Assembly (NCBI GenBank): GCA_964535575.1 | Contig: CAZHTC010000008.1 | Span: 79,366 to 143,365 of the forward strand | Direction: 5' to 3' | Length of the DNA: 64,000 nt | DNA from: JAGPCK01 sp964535575 | Lineage (GTDB): Bacteria > Bacteroidota > Bacteroidia > UKL13-3 | Shown here: one piece after another, positions 33,993 to 43,196 of the stretch | Layout: each line of letters starts with the position of its first letter | Numbering within the stretch: the stretch's first letter is position 1 | Made by a program: the position numbers and the translations under genes | Notes under the pieces: generated by a model | Told to the model about the DNA's origin: nothing | Database searches by the model: none | The model's input: only the letters and a program-made list of their open reading frames with translations

Positions 33993-35000
33993 ATGCTTAC
34001 GTGGAGTTTAGAGTCTTTGCGATTGGAATTAAAGTATACCTGGGTTATCTCACGCAATAGTTCGGAGTATAAACCTAATTTTATTGTAAGGGTTGCTGAT
34101 AATAAAGGGTATAGCGGAACCGGAGAAATTGCCCCCAATATTCGATACGGAGAAACACCGGAGATGATTGAAGCTTTTTTCAGAGAGTTTAAAAACGGGG
34201 TACAGGGAACTTACCCCACACTTTCTAATTTCAGCCGTTTTTTAGATAACCTTCCATTGCCTCACGCACTTCGTTTTGGAATTGAATCGGCATTTGTACA
34301 TTACCTGTGTGCCGCGCAGGGAAAAAGCATGGATAAACTATTAGGCATCAAAACTCCTTCTGAGGTAAAAACCTGCTACTCCATCCCGATTATGGAACCG
34401 CAACAGATAGGAGAATTTTTATTAACAAATAATTTAAGTCGTTTTTCATCCATCAAAATTAAGGTCAATAAGGACACGGGCGAAGAATCGCTGAAAGCAT
34501 TAGGGGCCGCATACAAGGGCCGTATTTACCTCGACCCCAATGAAGCCTTTGATGATGCCGATGAGTTGCTTTTGTTTCTGGAAAAAGTAAAACACCTGAA
34601 CATTGCCTTTGTAGAGCAGCCCATGCCCAGTGATTGTGTAACCGATTACCTCTATGCCAAACCTAAAAGCCCGTTTCCGTTTATTGCCGATGAATCGGTA
34701 ACTGATAATTCGGAAATGGGCGAGATTGCCAAACAGTTTCACGGAGTGAATATGAAACTGATGAAAGCGGGTGGTTACCTGAAAGGGATAGATATATTAA
34801 CCAAAGCAAGGCAGGCCGGATTAAAAACCATGATTGGGTGCATGATAGAAAGCACACTGGGTATTGCCAGTGCCATGCAATTATGTCACGATGTTGATTT
34901 TACCGATTTAGATGGTTTTATGATTGTAAAAAATGAGCCCTTCCATTACCTTAGCGAACAAAACGGAGTATTACATTTAACCCAAAAATTTCCTTTATGA
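33993..35000 (+). CDS. Dipeptide epimerase (enolase superfamily)
   Basis: The 335-residue enzyme has an N-terminal capping domain and a C-terminal barrel with the muconate-lactonising/dipeptide-epimerase layout. The KxK base is Lys155/Lys157 (SSIKIKVNK). Metal ligands are Asp181 (LDPNEAF), Glu208 (FVEQPMP) and Asp233 (FIADESV), and the opposing base is Lys258 (MKLMKAGG). The late C-terminal motif is MIGCMIESTLG. Such enzymes epimerise L-Ala-D/L-Glu or related dipeptides, often from peptidoglycan. Specificity cannot be read directly. It overlaps the cyclophilin gene by four bases (ATGA). Confidence 0.9.
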   Translation: MLTWSLESLRLELKYTWVISRNSSEYKPNFIVRVADNKGYSGTGEIAPNIRYGETPEMIEAFFREFKNGVQGTYPTLSNFSRFLDNLPLPHALRFGIESAFVHYLCAAQGKSMDKLLGIKTPSEVKTCYSIPIMEPQQIGEFLLTNNLSRFSSIKIKVNKDTGEESLKALGAAYKGRIYLDPNEAFDDADELLLFLEKVKHLNIAFVEQPMPSDCVTDYLYAKPKSPFPFIADESVTDNSEMGEIAKQFHGVNMKLMKAGGYLKGIDILTKARQAGLKTMIGCMIESTLGIASAMQLCHDVDFTDLDGFMIVKNEPFHYLSEQNGVLHLTQKFPL

Positions 35001-35632
35001 ATAAATTAATTTGGATTCCACTGGCTGTTGCTACTGTTATTTTTGCCTGCTCGGGGAAAAAAGATGACCCTTCACCAGCTCCAATTCCTGAAGCAAAAGA
35101 ACAGGTGGTTGAAATAAGCACCGGATTCGGCAAAATGTATATGTGGCTGTACAAGGAAACACCTCAGCACCGCACCAATTTTTTGAAATTAGCCGACAGT
35201 GGTTTTTTTGATAACACTACCTTTCATCGCTGCGTGGATAATTTTGTTATTCAGGGAGGAGATCCCAATTCGAAAGACAGTGACCCAAACAATGATGGCA
35301 ACGGAGGTCCGGGTTACACTATCCCGGCTGAATTTGTAGATTCAATAAAGCATATACGCGGAGCGGTAGGGGCGGCCCGTAATAATAATCCGGAAAAGGC
35401 ATCGAATGGTTCGCAGTTTTATGTGGTGCTTAGCGAGCAAACCACACAACAGCTAAATGGCAACTATACCGTGTTTGGGTATATTATGAAAGGAATGAAT
35501 GTAGCCGATTCTATAGTGAAACAACCCAAAAACGGAGCAGGCAGACCTTATACCAATATTCCAATGACGGTGAAAGTGCTGAACAAAACCAAAAGCGAAA
35601 TTAAGAGTCTTTACGGTTACGAAGTGAAATAA
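34997..35632 (+). CDS. Cyclophilin-type peptidyl-prolyl isomerase lipoprotein
   Basis: The 211-residue protein has a lipobox (AVATVIFACSGKKDD, Cys at about 15), then a Pro-rich linker and a cyclophilin domain. Active-site text is FHRCVDNFVIQGGDPNSKDSDPNNDG, GAVGAARNNNPEKASNGSQFYV and YTVFGYIMKGMNVADSI. It should catalyse proline isomerisation in the periplasm. It is coupled to the epimerase. Its last 32 bases overlap the 3' end of the convergent NAD(P)HX repair gene. Confidence 0.92.
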   Translation: MNKLIWIPLAVATVIFACSGKKDDPSPAPIPEAKEQVVEISTGFGKMYMWLYKETPQHRTNFLKLADSGFFDNTTFHRCVDNFVIQGGDPNSKDSDPNNDGNGGPGYTIPAEFVDSIKHIRGAVGAARNNNPEKASNGSQFYVVLSEQTTQQLNGNYTVFGYIMKGMNVADSIVKQPKNGAGRPYTNIPMTVKVLNKTKSEIKSLYGYEVK

Positions 35633-37136
35633 GCCTGAAAGCTTCGGGCAATGTTTCAATAATATCACTTGCCAGTACGGTTTCCATTCCCATATTTCCT
35701 ATGCATAGATCGGCTGCCAGTCCATGAACAAATACTCCAACAAGGGCCGCATGAAGCGGAGCATATCCCGAAGCAAGTAAGCCCAGAATAATCCCGCACA
35801 AAACATCTCCGGTTCCTCCTTTTGCCAGGGAAGCATTTCCTGATGTATTAAAATAAATATTTCCTTCTGCATCAGCTACCATGGTATTCGCTCCTTTAAG
35901 CACAACAATTACCTTATGCGTAACCGCAAATGTCCGCAACAATTTGATGCGTTCTTCACTACCTGACGAAGTGCCTGCCAGCCGTTCAAACTCTTTTGGG
36001 TGCGGAGTGAGAATAGTTCCTTCGGGTAATTTAACCGCTTCACCGTTTGCCCACACACCTGCAATCAAATTCAGGGCATCGGCATCAAGTACTAAGGGTT
36101 TGGTTGTAGTTTGAAGTAACTTCAGCAATGCCTTTTTAGTGACTTCCCGCGAACCCAATCCGGGTCCTGCACCCATGGCATCCAGCTTTATCATGTTATT
36201 TTCATTAAAGGCAGTAAAGCAATCACTGCTCTCCTCCTCGTCCGTCATTGCTTCCGGAATAACCCCATGAAAAAATGAACTTGTTCCAAATGGGATATGC
36301 GCAGTGAGTAAACCTGCACCACTACGCAGGCAGGCGCGGGCAGCGAGTAAGGCAGCACCCATTTTCCCTTTGCTTCCGGCAATAAGCCATGCATGTCCGA
36401 AATTTCCCTTATGCGATTTTTTTTTTCGTGGCCGGTGTAATAGTTGGGCCGCAATCAGGTCGGTGTAAAAAGTATGAGGTATTCCTTCTGTTTTAAATGC
36501 CGGATGCAAACCAATAGGTAATACATGCACAAACCCTGTATAGTTTCCGTTTTCGGGAAATAAAAATGCATACTTGGGCACCTGAAAAGTAAGCGTTGTA
36601 GAAGCGCACACAATTTCAGCTCCGTCAGGTTGTTTAATTACATCACAGTTTAACCCCGAAGGTACATCAACCGAAATTACCGGAGCAGCCGATTGATTGA
36701 GGTAATTGACCAACTGCAGAGCTACTCCCGAAAACACTCCTTTAAATCCGGTTCCGTACAAGGCGTCCACTACAACATCATCCTTCGTTATTTCAGGAAA
36801 ATCACTCCCTTTCAGCAAATTTACTTTTTGGCCTGATTGCATTTCCCACGAGCGGAGTTCGTGCTTAAAATCGTGGCTTCGCTGTTTGCCTTCAATTACA
36901 AAAACCTCTACCCTATAACGGGCTTTGTCTAAGTGGCGCGCAATGGCTAATCCGTCTCCTCCGTTATTTCCGGTGCCGCAAAAAATTAAAAACCGTACCT
37001 GCTCTGTGTAATGCTGCATGAGCCAGTGGCTGATAGTTGACGCTGCACGTTCCATTAATTCAAGCGAGGTAATGGGTTCATTTTTTATCGTGAACTGGTC
37101 CCATTGCTGAATTTCTCCTGTATGAAGCAGTTTCAT
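35601..37136 (-). CDS. nnr: Bifunctional NAD(P)HX epimerase / ADP-dependent NAD(P)HX dehydratase
   Basis: The 511-residue protein has an N-terminal YjeF_N epimerase domain (about 1-215; FCGTGNNGGDGLAIARHL; DALYGTGFKG; SVDVPSGLNCD). The C-terminal ribokinase-like dehydratase domain (about 225-505) carries HKGNFGHAWLIAGSKGKMGAALLAARACLRSGAGL-type text, GPGLG, LVLDADALN, LTPHPKEFERL and GTGDVLCGIILGLLASG. It repairs hydrated NADH and NADPH. The upstream lipoprotein gene ends four bases into this one. The 32-bp overlap with the convergent cyclophilin gene is unusual. Confidence 0.95.
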   Translation of the reverse strand: MKLLHTGEIQQWDQFTIKNEPITSLELMERAASTISHWLMQHYTEQVRFLIFCGTGNNGGDGLAIARHLDKARYRVEVFVIEGKQRSHDFKHELRSWEMQSGQKVNLLKGSDFPEITKDDVVVDALYGTGFKGVFSGVALQLVNYLNQSAAPVISVDVPSGLNCDVIKQPDGAEIVCASTTLTFQVPKYAFLFPENGNYTGFVHVLPIGLHPAFKTEGIPHTFYTDLIAAQLLHRPRKKKSHKGNFGHAWLIAGSKGKMGAALLAARACLRSGAGLLTAHIPFGTSSFFHGVIPEAMTDEEESSDCFTAFNENNMIKLDAMGAGPGLGSREVTKKALLKLLQTTTKPLVLDADALNLIAGVWANGEAVKLPEGTILTPHPKEFERLAGTSSGSEERIKLLRTFAVTHKVIVVLKGANTMVADAEGNIYFNTSGNASLAKGGTGDVLCGIILGLLASGYAPLHAALVGVFVHGLAADLCIGNMGMETVLASDIIETLPEAFRLISLRNRKDS

Positions 37137-37906
37137 TTTTCTCTGATTAATAAAGCCCGGCTTGTGCCCATTCCATAATAAGGTTTCTCGCCTGCATCGT
37201 ATAAAGTAACGGGGTTAAACAATTCAATGGTATCGCCCCGTTTGTTCCAGATATAAAGTTCTTCAACAGAATCTTTGTACAAAGCCATTAAGGGATGATC
37301 GGCAAAGGAAGCATAATCTCCGTTTATAAATACCTCATACCTGTCGGCTTTATCCCAGCCGTTTATTTTTCCGTTATCTAAGAAAGTAATTTTGCCGCTG
37401 CCATTATTCATATCCCTGAAACTTCCCCAGGAAGCAGTATAATTTCCGCTGAGCCAGCAAGAGCGAAGTTGCTTTTTAAAGGCATCCTTTTTTTCAGACC
37501 CGCGCACAAATTCAAAATCTGTTTTCGCCATCAGGTCGTGCATAATGAGGCAATCTTTTTCGCGGCTGTATTGCATAATAATGGAATCGGTAAAACCCTG
37601 TTCAAACAATAAAATTCGATTCTTTTCATACCTCAGGGCAAAGGGAGTTTGTTCTAAATCGTCATTTACCAGAATGCATATATTAGGTTGATTGCTGTCG
37701 ATGATGAGCTGAGTGGCACTCCAAAAAAGCGTACTGTCAAAATAAGGGCCTTGCCTGCAGGCGGCATCCAATACGGTTTTATTTAACCAAACCCCCGGCA
37801 GGTTCTTTTTATCTTCTTTCTGTGCATCGGGTTGACTTTGCCTGCATGAAACAAACAGCACCAGCGGCAAAAGAAAGGGGTATAAAAAACCGAAAGTTGA
37901 ATTCAC
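37133..37906 (-). CDS. Lipoprotein of unknown function
   Basis: The 257-residue protein has a lipobox-like LVLFVSCRQSQPD (Cys at about 21). The mature part contains two related beta-rich stretches: LPGVWLNKTVLDAACRQGPYFDSTLFW near the start and SCWLSGNYTASWGSFRDMNNGSGKITF near residue 150. They resemble lipocalin-like 'G-x-W' starts. I do not know the family. Its end overlaps the nnr start by four bases, so the two are coupled. Confidence 0.7.
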   Translation of the reverse strand: MNSTFGFLYPFLLPLVLFVSCRQSQPDAQKEDKKNLPGVWLNKTVLDAACRQGPYFDSTLFWSATQLIIDSNQPNICILVNDDLEQTPFALRYEKNRILLFEQGFTDSIIMQYSREKDCLIMHDLMAKTDFEFVRGSEKKDAFKKQLRSCWLSGNYTASWGSFRDMNNGSGKITFLDNGKINGWDKADRYEVFINGDYASFADHPLMALYKDSVEELYIWNKRGDTIELFNPVTLYDAGEKPYYGMGTSRALLIREK

Positions 37907-37932
37907 AGAAACAAATGTACTTTGTTTCCCTG

Positions 37933-38403
37933 CTAAAAGAAATCTTTCAGGTTGATTTTTGCTTTTACTTCCGCCTTAAATTTTTTACTCAGAAAACCGG
38001 CTCCTACTTTTACACTTCCGGTCATGGCTAATTCTGTTTTCCCCTGAAACAAACTTCCCAAACCTGTTAACAGCGTTTTAGCCTGATCAATATCGGTTTC
38101 CAATAAAATTGGGTAATACGCTTCGGCATGGCGGGCAATTTTTATTTTTCGCACCGAATAAGCTTTTCCAATGGGCTTATTGTTAATACTCAGTTCAAAA
38201 TCGAACCGTTTTACCTTAAGCGCAAATGCATTTGGATTTTTTATTTTAAATGCTACTTCTATTCCCTTTTTTCCGGTTTCGGTATTTTTAAAATCAACCG
38301 ATTTTACATCGGTAATCAGCGGGGCCGAAATGGAACACGACTGCATACAAAACAGGAGTGCCACAAAGAGAAAATTAAACCATCCGTTCTTTTTATAAAT
38401 CAT
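37933..38403 (-). CDS. LEA-type-2/WHy domain lipoprotein
   Basis: From the ATG at 38403 the 156-residue protein starts with a lipoprotein signal (FLFVALLFCMQSCSIS, Cys at about 23). A WHy/LEA14-like beta-sandwich follows (VDFKNTETGKKGIEVAFKIKNPNAFALKVKRFDFELSINN-type text, then GSVKVGAGFLSKKFKAEV). An upstream ATG at 38538 would add 45 non-signal residues and run across the promoter and start of the CCA-type gene, so I reject it. The domain is linked to stress protection or membrane contacts; the function here is unknown. Confidence 0.75.
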   Translation of the reverse strand: MIYKKNGWFNFLFVALLFCMQSCSISAPLITDVKSVDFKNTETGKKGIEVAFKIKNPNAFALKVKRFDFELSINNKPIGKAYSVRKIKIARHAEAYYPILLETDIDQAKTLLTGLGSLFQGKTELAMTGSVKVGAGFLSKKFKAEVKAKINLKDFF

Positions 38404-38465
38404 ACGCGGCAAAGTACAAAATATACCTGTATAAATTTGAGCATAATTTAAAACAGGACTTCTGC

Positions 38466-38473
38466 TATATTTG
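38466..38473 (+). promoter_or_regulatory. Bacteroidota -7 box for the CCA-type nucleotidyltransferase gene
   Basis: TATATTTG is an exact match and lies 11 bases before the ATG at 38485, implying a leader of only a few bases. Confidence 0.5.
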
Positions 38474-38484
38474 CCCCTCATTTT

Positions 38485-39909
38485 ATGAAGCAGCACCTCA
38501 CCCATCCCCTTTTTAAAGTAATTGCTGATGAGGCACAAAAACTCAATATCCCTGCCTGGGTAGTGGGTGGCTATGTGCGCGATTTATTTCTGAACCGCCC
38601 TTCAAAAGATGTTGATGTAGTGGTTTTGGGCGATGGTATTGAACTGGCTCATGCGGTAAGCAATGCCCTTCCCGGAAAACCTAAGGTAAACTTTTTTAAA
38701 AACTTTGGTACGGCTCAGTTTAAAACTGCCGACTGGGATGTGGAATTTGTGGGTGCACGCAAAGAATCCTATGTAAGCCATTCACGTAAACCCGAAGTTC
38801 AATCGGGCTCGTTGCAGGACGACCAAAACCGGAGGGATTTTACCATCAATACGCTTGCACTAAGTTTAAATAAAAATGACTTTGGTGTGCTTCTCGACCC
38901 ATTCAACGGAGAGGCGCATATCGAGCAAAAAATACTTCAAACTCCGCTCGACCCCGATATTACCTTTAGCGATGATCCTTTGCGCATGATGCGGGGCATT
39001 CGTTTTGCCGCGCAATTGCAATTCTCCATTCACCCTGATACGCTGGCATCCATTAGGCAAAATGCCGAACGCATTTCAATTGTATCGATGGAGCGGATAA
39101 CGGATGAATTAAATAAAATAATTCTGTGTCCAAAACCTTCCACGGGATTCAAGCTTCTTTTTGATACCGGATTGCTGCGCCTCATTTTTCCGGAATTAGC
39201 CAATATGCAGGGAGTAAAAGTGGTGGATGGCAAAACCCATAAGGATAATTTTTACCACACGCTGCAGGTCCTCGATCAGATTTGTGCCTATACCGATGAT
39301 TTGTGGCTGAGGTGGGCCGCTATTTTGCACGATATTGCCAAACCGCTTACACAAAAACTTATTCCGGGTGAAGGATGGACTTTTCACGGACATGAAGATC
39401 GCGGAGCACGCATGGTGGCTGGCATATTCCGAAAAATGAAATTACCCATGAATGAAAAAATGAAATTCGTGGAGAAAATGGTGTTACTGCATTTACGTCC
39501 CAAAGCATTAGCCGAAAGTGAAGTAAGCGACTCGGCCATGCGCAGGTTGTTATTTGAAGCCGGGGATGATTTGGATTCACTCTTTACCCTTTGCCGGGCA
39601 GATATTACCTCGAAAAATGCCGAGAAGGTGCAACGTTATCGCGAGAATCTGGCCGAAGTGGAACAAAAAATAAGGGAAGTAGAAGAACGGGATCGCTTAA
39701 AAAACTGGCAGCCCCCTATTACCGGACAGGAAATTATGTTTGCATTTGATATTGGTCCCGGAAAAGAAATAGGCCAAATTAAAAACTCACTGAAGGACGC
39801 CATACTTGACGGAGTTATAAAAAATGAACGGGCCGAGGCCATATACTGGATGGAAGAAGAAGGTAAAAAACTGGGACTCAACCTTAAAAATAAGCTTTCC
39901 ATTTCCTGA
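38485..39909 (+). CDS. cca: CCA tRNA nucleotidyltransferase / poly(A) polymerase-family protein with HD domain
   Basis: The 474-residue enzyme has an N-terminal nucleotidyltransferase fold with WVVGGYVRDLFLNRPSKDVDVVV (catalytic DxD). RRDFTINTLAL and DPLRMMRGIRFAAQL of the class II family follow. An HD phosphohydrolase domain follows from about residue 250 (FYHTLQVLDQIC; LRWAAILHDIAKP; TFHGHEDRGARMV). The C-terminus has ITGQEIMFAFDIGPGKEIGQI. It adds or repairs the CCA end of tRNAs; the HD part may remove phosphates. It is a single gene with its own promoter. Confidence 0.93.
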   Translation: MKQHLTHPLFKVIADEAQKLNIPAWVVGGYVRDLFLNRPSKDVDVVVLGDGIELAHAVSNALPGKPKVNFFKNFGTAQFKTADWDVEFVGARKESYVSHSRKPEVQSGSLQDDQNRRDFTINTLALSLNKNDFGVLLDPFNGEAHIEQKILQTPLDPDITFSDDPLRMMRGIRFAAQLQFSIHPDTLASIRQNAERISIVSMERITDELNKIILCPKPSTGFKLLFDTGLLRLIFPELANMQGVKVVDGKTHKDNFYHTLQVLDQICAYTDDLWLRWAAILHDIAKPLTQKLIPGEGWTFHGHEDRGARMVAGIFRKMKLPMNEKMKFVEKMVLLHLRPKALAESEVSDSAMRRLLFEAGDDLDSLFTLCRADITSKNAEKVQRYRENLAEVEQKIREVEERDRLKNWQPPITGQEIMFAFDIGPGKEIGQIKNSLKDAILDGVIKNERAEAIYWMEEEGKKLGLNLKNKLSIS

Positions 39910-39974
39910 ATTTTACATTTTTAGTTTCGTAACATAAAGCAGAAATTTGCACTCCTAAAACTCTACTACAAACA

Positions 39975-40577
39975 ATGGCCATTTACCGATTTAAAGTTTG
40001 GTTTGAAGAATTTGATGATGTACAGCGCATCATTGAAATTAAAAGCACGCAAACCTTTGAGCAGTTACACCTGGCAATTCAGGATGCCATTGGATTTGAT
40101 AAATCCCAGTTAGCATCGTTCTACATTAGTGACGACCACTGGAAAAAAGGCGAAGAAATTACGCTTGAAAGCATGGGAGATGATGAAGACGACCCCACAG
40201 CAACGATGAAAGATTGCCGCCTGTGCGATATGATTAACGACCCGCACCAGAAATTCATATATGTATTTGATTTTTTAGAAATGTGGACGTTTTTCATTGA
40301 GCTCACCGGCATTGAAACAAAAGAAAATCCTAAGGTAAAATACCCGGTTTGTGTAAAATCAATGGGAACGGCTCCCAAACAATATGACAAAACCGCCAAG
40401 TTTGGAACGGTTGACGATAACGAATTTGACGAAATCACTAAAAACTACCTGATCAAATCCGATGAAGTGCCGGGTGAAATTTCGGACGGAGAAGATGACG
40501 AACAAGGCGGAGCTGATGAAGAAGATGAATTTGGCAGTGAAGAATTCGGGGTTGACGAAGACGATACCCGTTATTGA
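39975..40577 (+). CDS. Plasmid pRiA4b ORF-3-like protein with acidic tail
   Basis: The 200-residue protein has the pRiA4b ORF-3 fold start (YRFKVWFEEFDDVQRIIEIKSTQTFEQLHLAIQDAIGFD-type text), then FYISDDHWKKGEEI and FIYVFDFLEMWTFFIEL. The last 40 residues are almost all Asp, Glu and Gly. Despite the family name there is no plasmid or transposon sign here. It is a regular chromosomal gene in Bacteroidota and overlaps miaA. The function is unknown. Confidence 0.8.
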   Translation: MAIYRFKVWFEEFDDVQRIIEIKSTQTFEQLHLAIQDAIGFDKSQLASFYISDDHWKKGEEITLESMGDDEDDPTATMKDCRLCDMINDPHQKFIYVFDFLEMWTFFIELTGIETKENPKVKYPVCVKSMGTAPKQYDKTAKFGTVDDNEFDEITKNYLIKSDEVPGEISDGEDDEQGGADEEDEFGSEEFGVDEDDTRY

Positions 40578-41515
40578 AAATAAATAAATTTCTTATTGTA
40601 GTGCTCGGTCCCACCGCAGTGGGAAAAACCGCCACCGCCATTTCGCTGGCCACGCATTACCACACCGAAATCCTCTCAGGCGATTCACGGCAGTTTTACC
40701 GGGAACTTTCTATTGGTACCGCCAAACCAGATGCATCCGAACTGGCGCAGGTGCCTCATCATTTTATTAATTCACTTTCGGTTAGTACCGATTACAGCGC
40801 AGGCGATTTTGAACGCGATGCCCTGCAAAAAACCAATGAATTATTTGCAAGCAAAGATCAGGTGATCGTATGTGGTGGTTCGGGTCTTTTTATTAAAGCG
40901 TTGTGTTACGGATTGGATGATTTGCCCTTAAAAGATGAAAAGCTGAGGCAATGGGTGATTGAACATTACCAGAAAAACGGATTGACATGGCTTCAACAGG
41001 AAGTAGCCCGTTTAGACCCCGATTATTTTACCGTAGTGGATACCCAAAATCCCAATCGGTTAATGCGGGCACTGGAGGTGTGCATGAGCAGCGGAAAACC
41101 CTACTCCTCCTTTCGTAGAAATGTGATGGCAAAACGGAATTTTACTCCTGTTTATATTGGGTTGAACCGGCCTCGTACCGAATTGTATGAACGCATTAAC
41201 CAACGAGTGGATAAGATGGTGGCGCAGGGATTGGAACAGGAAGCAAAGGCGGTTTATCCCCACAAGAAACTTGGGGCATTAAAAACAGTAGGCTATACCG
41301 AGTGGTTTGATTTTTTTGAAGGAAAAATGAACCGCGAACAAACCATTGAGAAAATTAAACAGCATAGCCGAAACTACGCCAAAAAGCAGCTTACATGGTT
41401 TGCCAAACAGCAAGGTGTTGCCTGGTTTCATCCCGATGAGGAAGCTAATATAATAGCTCATATAAACCGTCAAATGAATATTTTTGCAACAGACAATAAT
41501 AAAATACTAAAATAA
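40574..41515 (+). CDS. miaA: tRNA dimethylallyltransferase
   Basis: The 313-residue enzyme adds a dimethylallyl group to N6 of A37 in tRNAs reading U-starting codons. The P-loop is GPTAVGKT at residues 12-19. LSGDSRQFYRELSIGTAKPD, VGTG-like VCGGSGLFIKAL, and NPNRLMRALEVC with AVGYTEW-like TVGYTEWFDFFEG follow. There is no nearby ATG; the TTG at 40574 overlaps the previous stop as TTGA and fits the conserved N-terminus. terC follows after 7 bp. Confidence 0.95.
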   Translation: MKINKFLIVVLGPTAVGKTATAISLATHYHTEILSGDSRQFYRELSIGTAKPDASELAQVPHHFINSLSVSTDYSAGDFERDALQKTNELFASKDQVIVCGGSGLFIKALCYGLDDLPLKDEKLRQWVIEHYQKNGLTWLQQEVARLDPDYFTVVDTQNPNRLMRALEVCMSSGKPYSSFRRNVMAKRNFTPVYIGLNRPRTELYERINQRVDKMVAQGLEQEAKAVYPHKKLGALKTVGYTEWFDFFEGKMNREQTIEKIKQHSRNYAKKQLTWFAKQQGVAWFHPDEEANIIAHINRQMNIFATDNNKILK

Positions 41516-41522
41516 CGCTGAT

Positions 41523-42275
41523 ATGTTAGAACTATTTACCACAGCCGATGCCTGGATAAGTTTACTCACCTTAACCCTGCTCGAAATTGTGCTGGGGATT
41601 GATAATGTAATTTTTATTTCCATTGTAACCTCGGTGTTGCCCCGCAAGCAACAACCCCAGGCCCGCAAATTAGGAGTGTTGATAGCATTGGGCATTCGCA
41701 TCGGGCTACTGTTATGCATCAGTTGGATAATCGGATTGGTTGATCCGGTATTTACCATTTTAGGGAATGAACTCAGCTGGCGGGATTTGATTTTGCTGGC
41801 CGGTGGTTTATTTTTATTGGGAAAAAGTACTATGGAAATTAACCACAAATTAGAAGGTGAAACGCATCAGGAAAAAAGCGATAAAAAAGTTTCTTTCGGT
41901 TCAGTGGTAATGCAGGTAATTATACTCGACATAGTATTTTCATTCGATTCAATTATCACGGCTGTGGGTTTGGCACAGCATGTAGAGATCATGATTGCTG
42001 CTGTAATTATTTCCATGCTTATCATGATGGCCGCTGCTCAGGGAATAAGCCGCTTTATAGAAAAACATCCGAGTATAAAAATGCTGGCCCTTTCCTTTTT
42101 AATGATGATAGGAATGATGCTGGTAGCCGAAGCCTTTGAAGTGCACGTACCTAAAGGATATGCCTATTTTGCCATGGCCTTCTCATTAGTGGTTGAATTA
42201 CTCAATATACGGGTTCGCAAAAAAAGCCGGCCGGTGGTGTTGCGCGATACGCCTAAATCCAGCGAAGCGGAATAA
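41523..42275 (+). CDS. TerC family integral membrane protein
   Basis: The 250-residue protein has about seven membrane helices and the TerC signatures LEIVLGIDNVIFISI (about 20-34) and IILDIVFSFDSIITAVGLA (about 136-154), each with a membrane Asp. Proteins of this family export manganese or help metallate exoenzymes. The cytoplasmic loop KLEGETHQEKSDKK is short, without an added CBS domain. It is likely co-transcribed with miaA. Confidence 0.9.
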   Translation: MLELFTTADAWISLLTLTLLEIVLGIDNVIFISIVTSVLPRKQQPQARKLGVLIALGIRIGLLLCISWIIGLVDPVFTILGNELSWRDLILLAGGLFLLGKSTMEINHKLEGETHQEKSDKKVSFGSVVMQVIILDIVFSFDSIITAVGLAQHVEIMIAAVIISMLIMMAAAQGISRFIEKHPSIKMLALSFLMMIGMMLVAEAFEVHVPKGYAYFAMAFSLVVELLNIRVRKKSRPVVLRDTPKSSEAE

Positions 42276-42301
42276 GAGTTGTTTAAAGAAGTTTTTCACT
42301 A

Positions 42302-43114
42302 TCACTTTTTTTCAACATTATTTAACTCTGAAAAATTGGATTTTAACAGAGAGAAATAATCGGCTGCTTTTAATAACCTGCTTCCATACCAGCTAAACAT
42401 TTCTCCATCTGCCAGGCGTACATGTGCACCCGGACAAATCATTTTTAATTCAGCAATATGTTCGTTTTTGAACGGGTAAGGTTCAGAAGATAACAGGATG
42501 ATATCCGGATCAAGTAAGGCTATTTGCTCAGGTGTTAATTCGGGATAGCGGGTTTTACCAACTACATTCTTCCATCCAATCTGTTCAATCATGTTGCTGA
42601 TAAAAGTATCAGTTCCGGCTGCCATAAAAGGTTGCCTCCAGATAAGATAAAGCACCTTTTCGGGCGTCACTGAATCCCTTTTATTTAACCCGGTAAAAGC
42701 TGTTTGAATGGATTGATTTAATGTAGCAGCCTGCTCCACTCTGTTTGTAATTTCCCCTATACTCGTTATCATCTGCAAAGCATCGTTCAGGTTTTTGATA
42801 TCACTCATCCACACCGGAAACTCCTGTTGTAATTCGCTTATCTGGTTTTGCTCATTTTCTTCTTTGTTGCCAATAATCAGGTTTGGTTTCAGGTTGCGTA
42901 TTTTATCAAATTGTATTTTTTTGGTACCTCCCACCCTTGGTTTATTTTCATGCTGCTTTTTGGGATGAATACAAAAAAGGGTTTGGCCAACCACTTCATC
43001 TGCGAGGCCCAAATCATACAATAATTCCGTTTGCGAAGGAACCAGTGAAATAATCCGCTTTGGAGTTCCCTTCAAGCGAATGGTATGTCCCATTTGGTCT
43101 GTGAATTCGTGCAT
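42302..43114 (-). CDS. BtuF-like helical-backbone metal-receptor protein without signal peptide
   Basis: The 270-residue protein has the vitamin B12/siderophore binding-protein fold: TPKRIISLVPSQTELLYDLGLADEVVG, LKPNLIIGNKEENEQ, a long linking helix, and LTPEQIALLDPDIILLSSEPYPFK. It starts MHEFTDQMGHTIRL, with no signal peptide or lipobox, so it is predicted to stay in the cytosol. No ABC permease or ATPase gene is nearby. It could be an orphan binding protein or a sensor. The spacer to the upstream cystathionine synthase gene holds a repeat-like sequence. Confidence 0.82.
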   Translation of the reverse strand: MHEFTDQMGHTIRLKGTPKRIISLVPSQTELLYDLGLADEVVGQTLFCIHPKKQHENKPRVGGTKKIQFDKIRNLKPNLIIGNKEENEQNQISELQQEFPVWMSDIKNLNDALQMITSIGEITNRVEQAATLNQSIQTAFTGLNKRDSVTPEKVLYLIWRQPFMAAGTDTFISNMIEQIGWKNVVGKTRYPELTPEQIALLDPDIILLSSEPYPFKNEHIAELKMICPGAHVRLADGEMFSWYGSRLLKAADYFSLLKSNFSELNNVEKK

Positions 43115-43146
43115 CAGAAATTACTTAAATGGTTAACTCCGTTTTC

Positions 43147-43196
43147 ATCCCCCTGCCCCCTTCGCTCACGCTCATACCTAACCCTTCAAGGGGGAA
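43147..43196. repeat. C/G-rich intergenic repeat-like element
   Basis: A short block has CCCCCTT (43156-43162) able to pair with AAGGGGG (43188-43194) and a second C-run before it. Its CTAACCCTT core recurs at 58640-58651. Blocks of this type ('CCCTAACCC ... AAGGGGG') are scattered between genes in many Bacteroidota. It lies between the BtuF-like and cystathionine synthase genes. Confidence 0.4.

Noticed and set aside
38404..38538. An N-terminal extension of the WHy-domain lipoprotein
   Set aside because: It would hide the lipobox in the protein interior and cross the promoter and first codons of the divergent cca gene.
39975..40577. A plasmid or transposon origin suggested by the pRiA4b ORF-3 family name
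   Set aside because: No mobile element genes or repeats flank it, and it is coupled to the housekeeping gene miaA.
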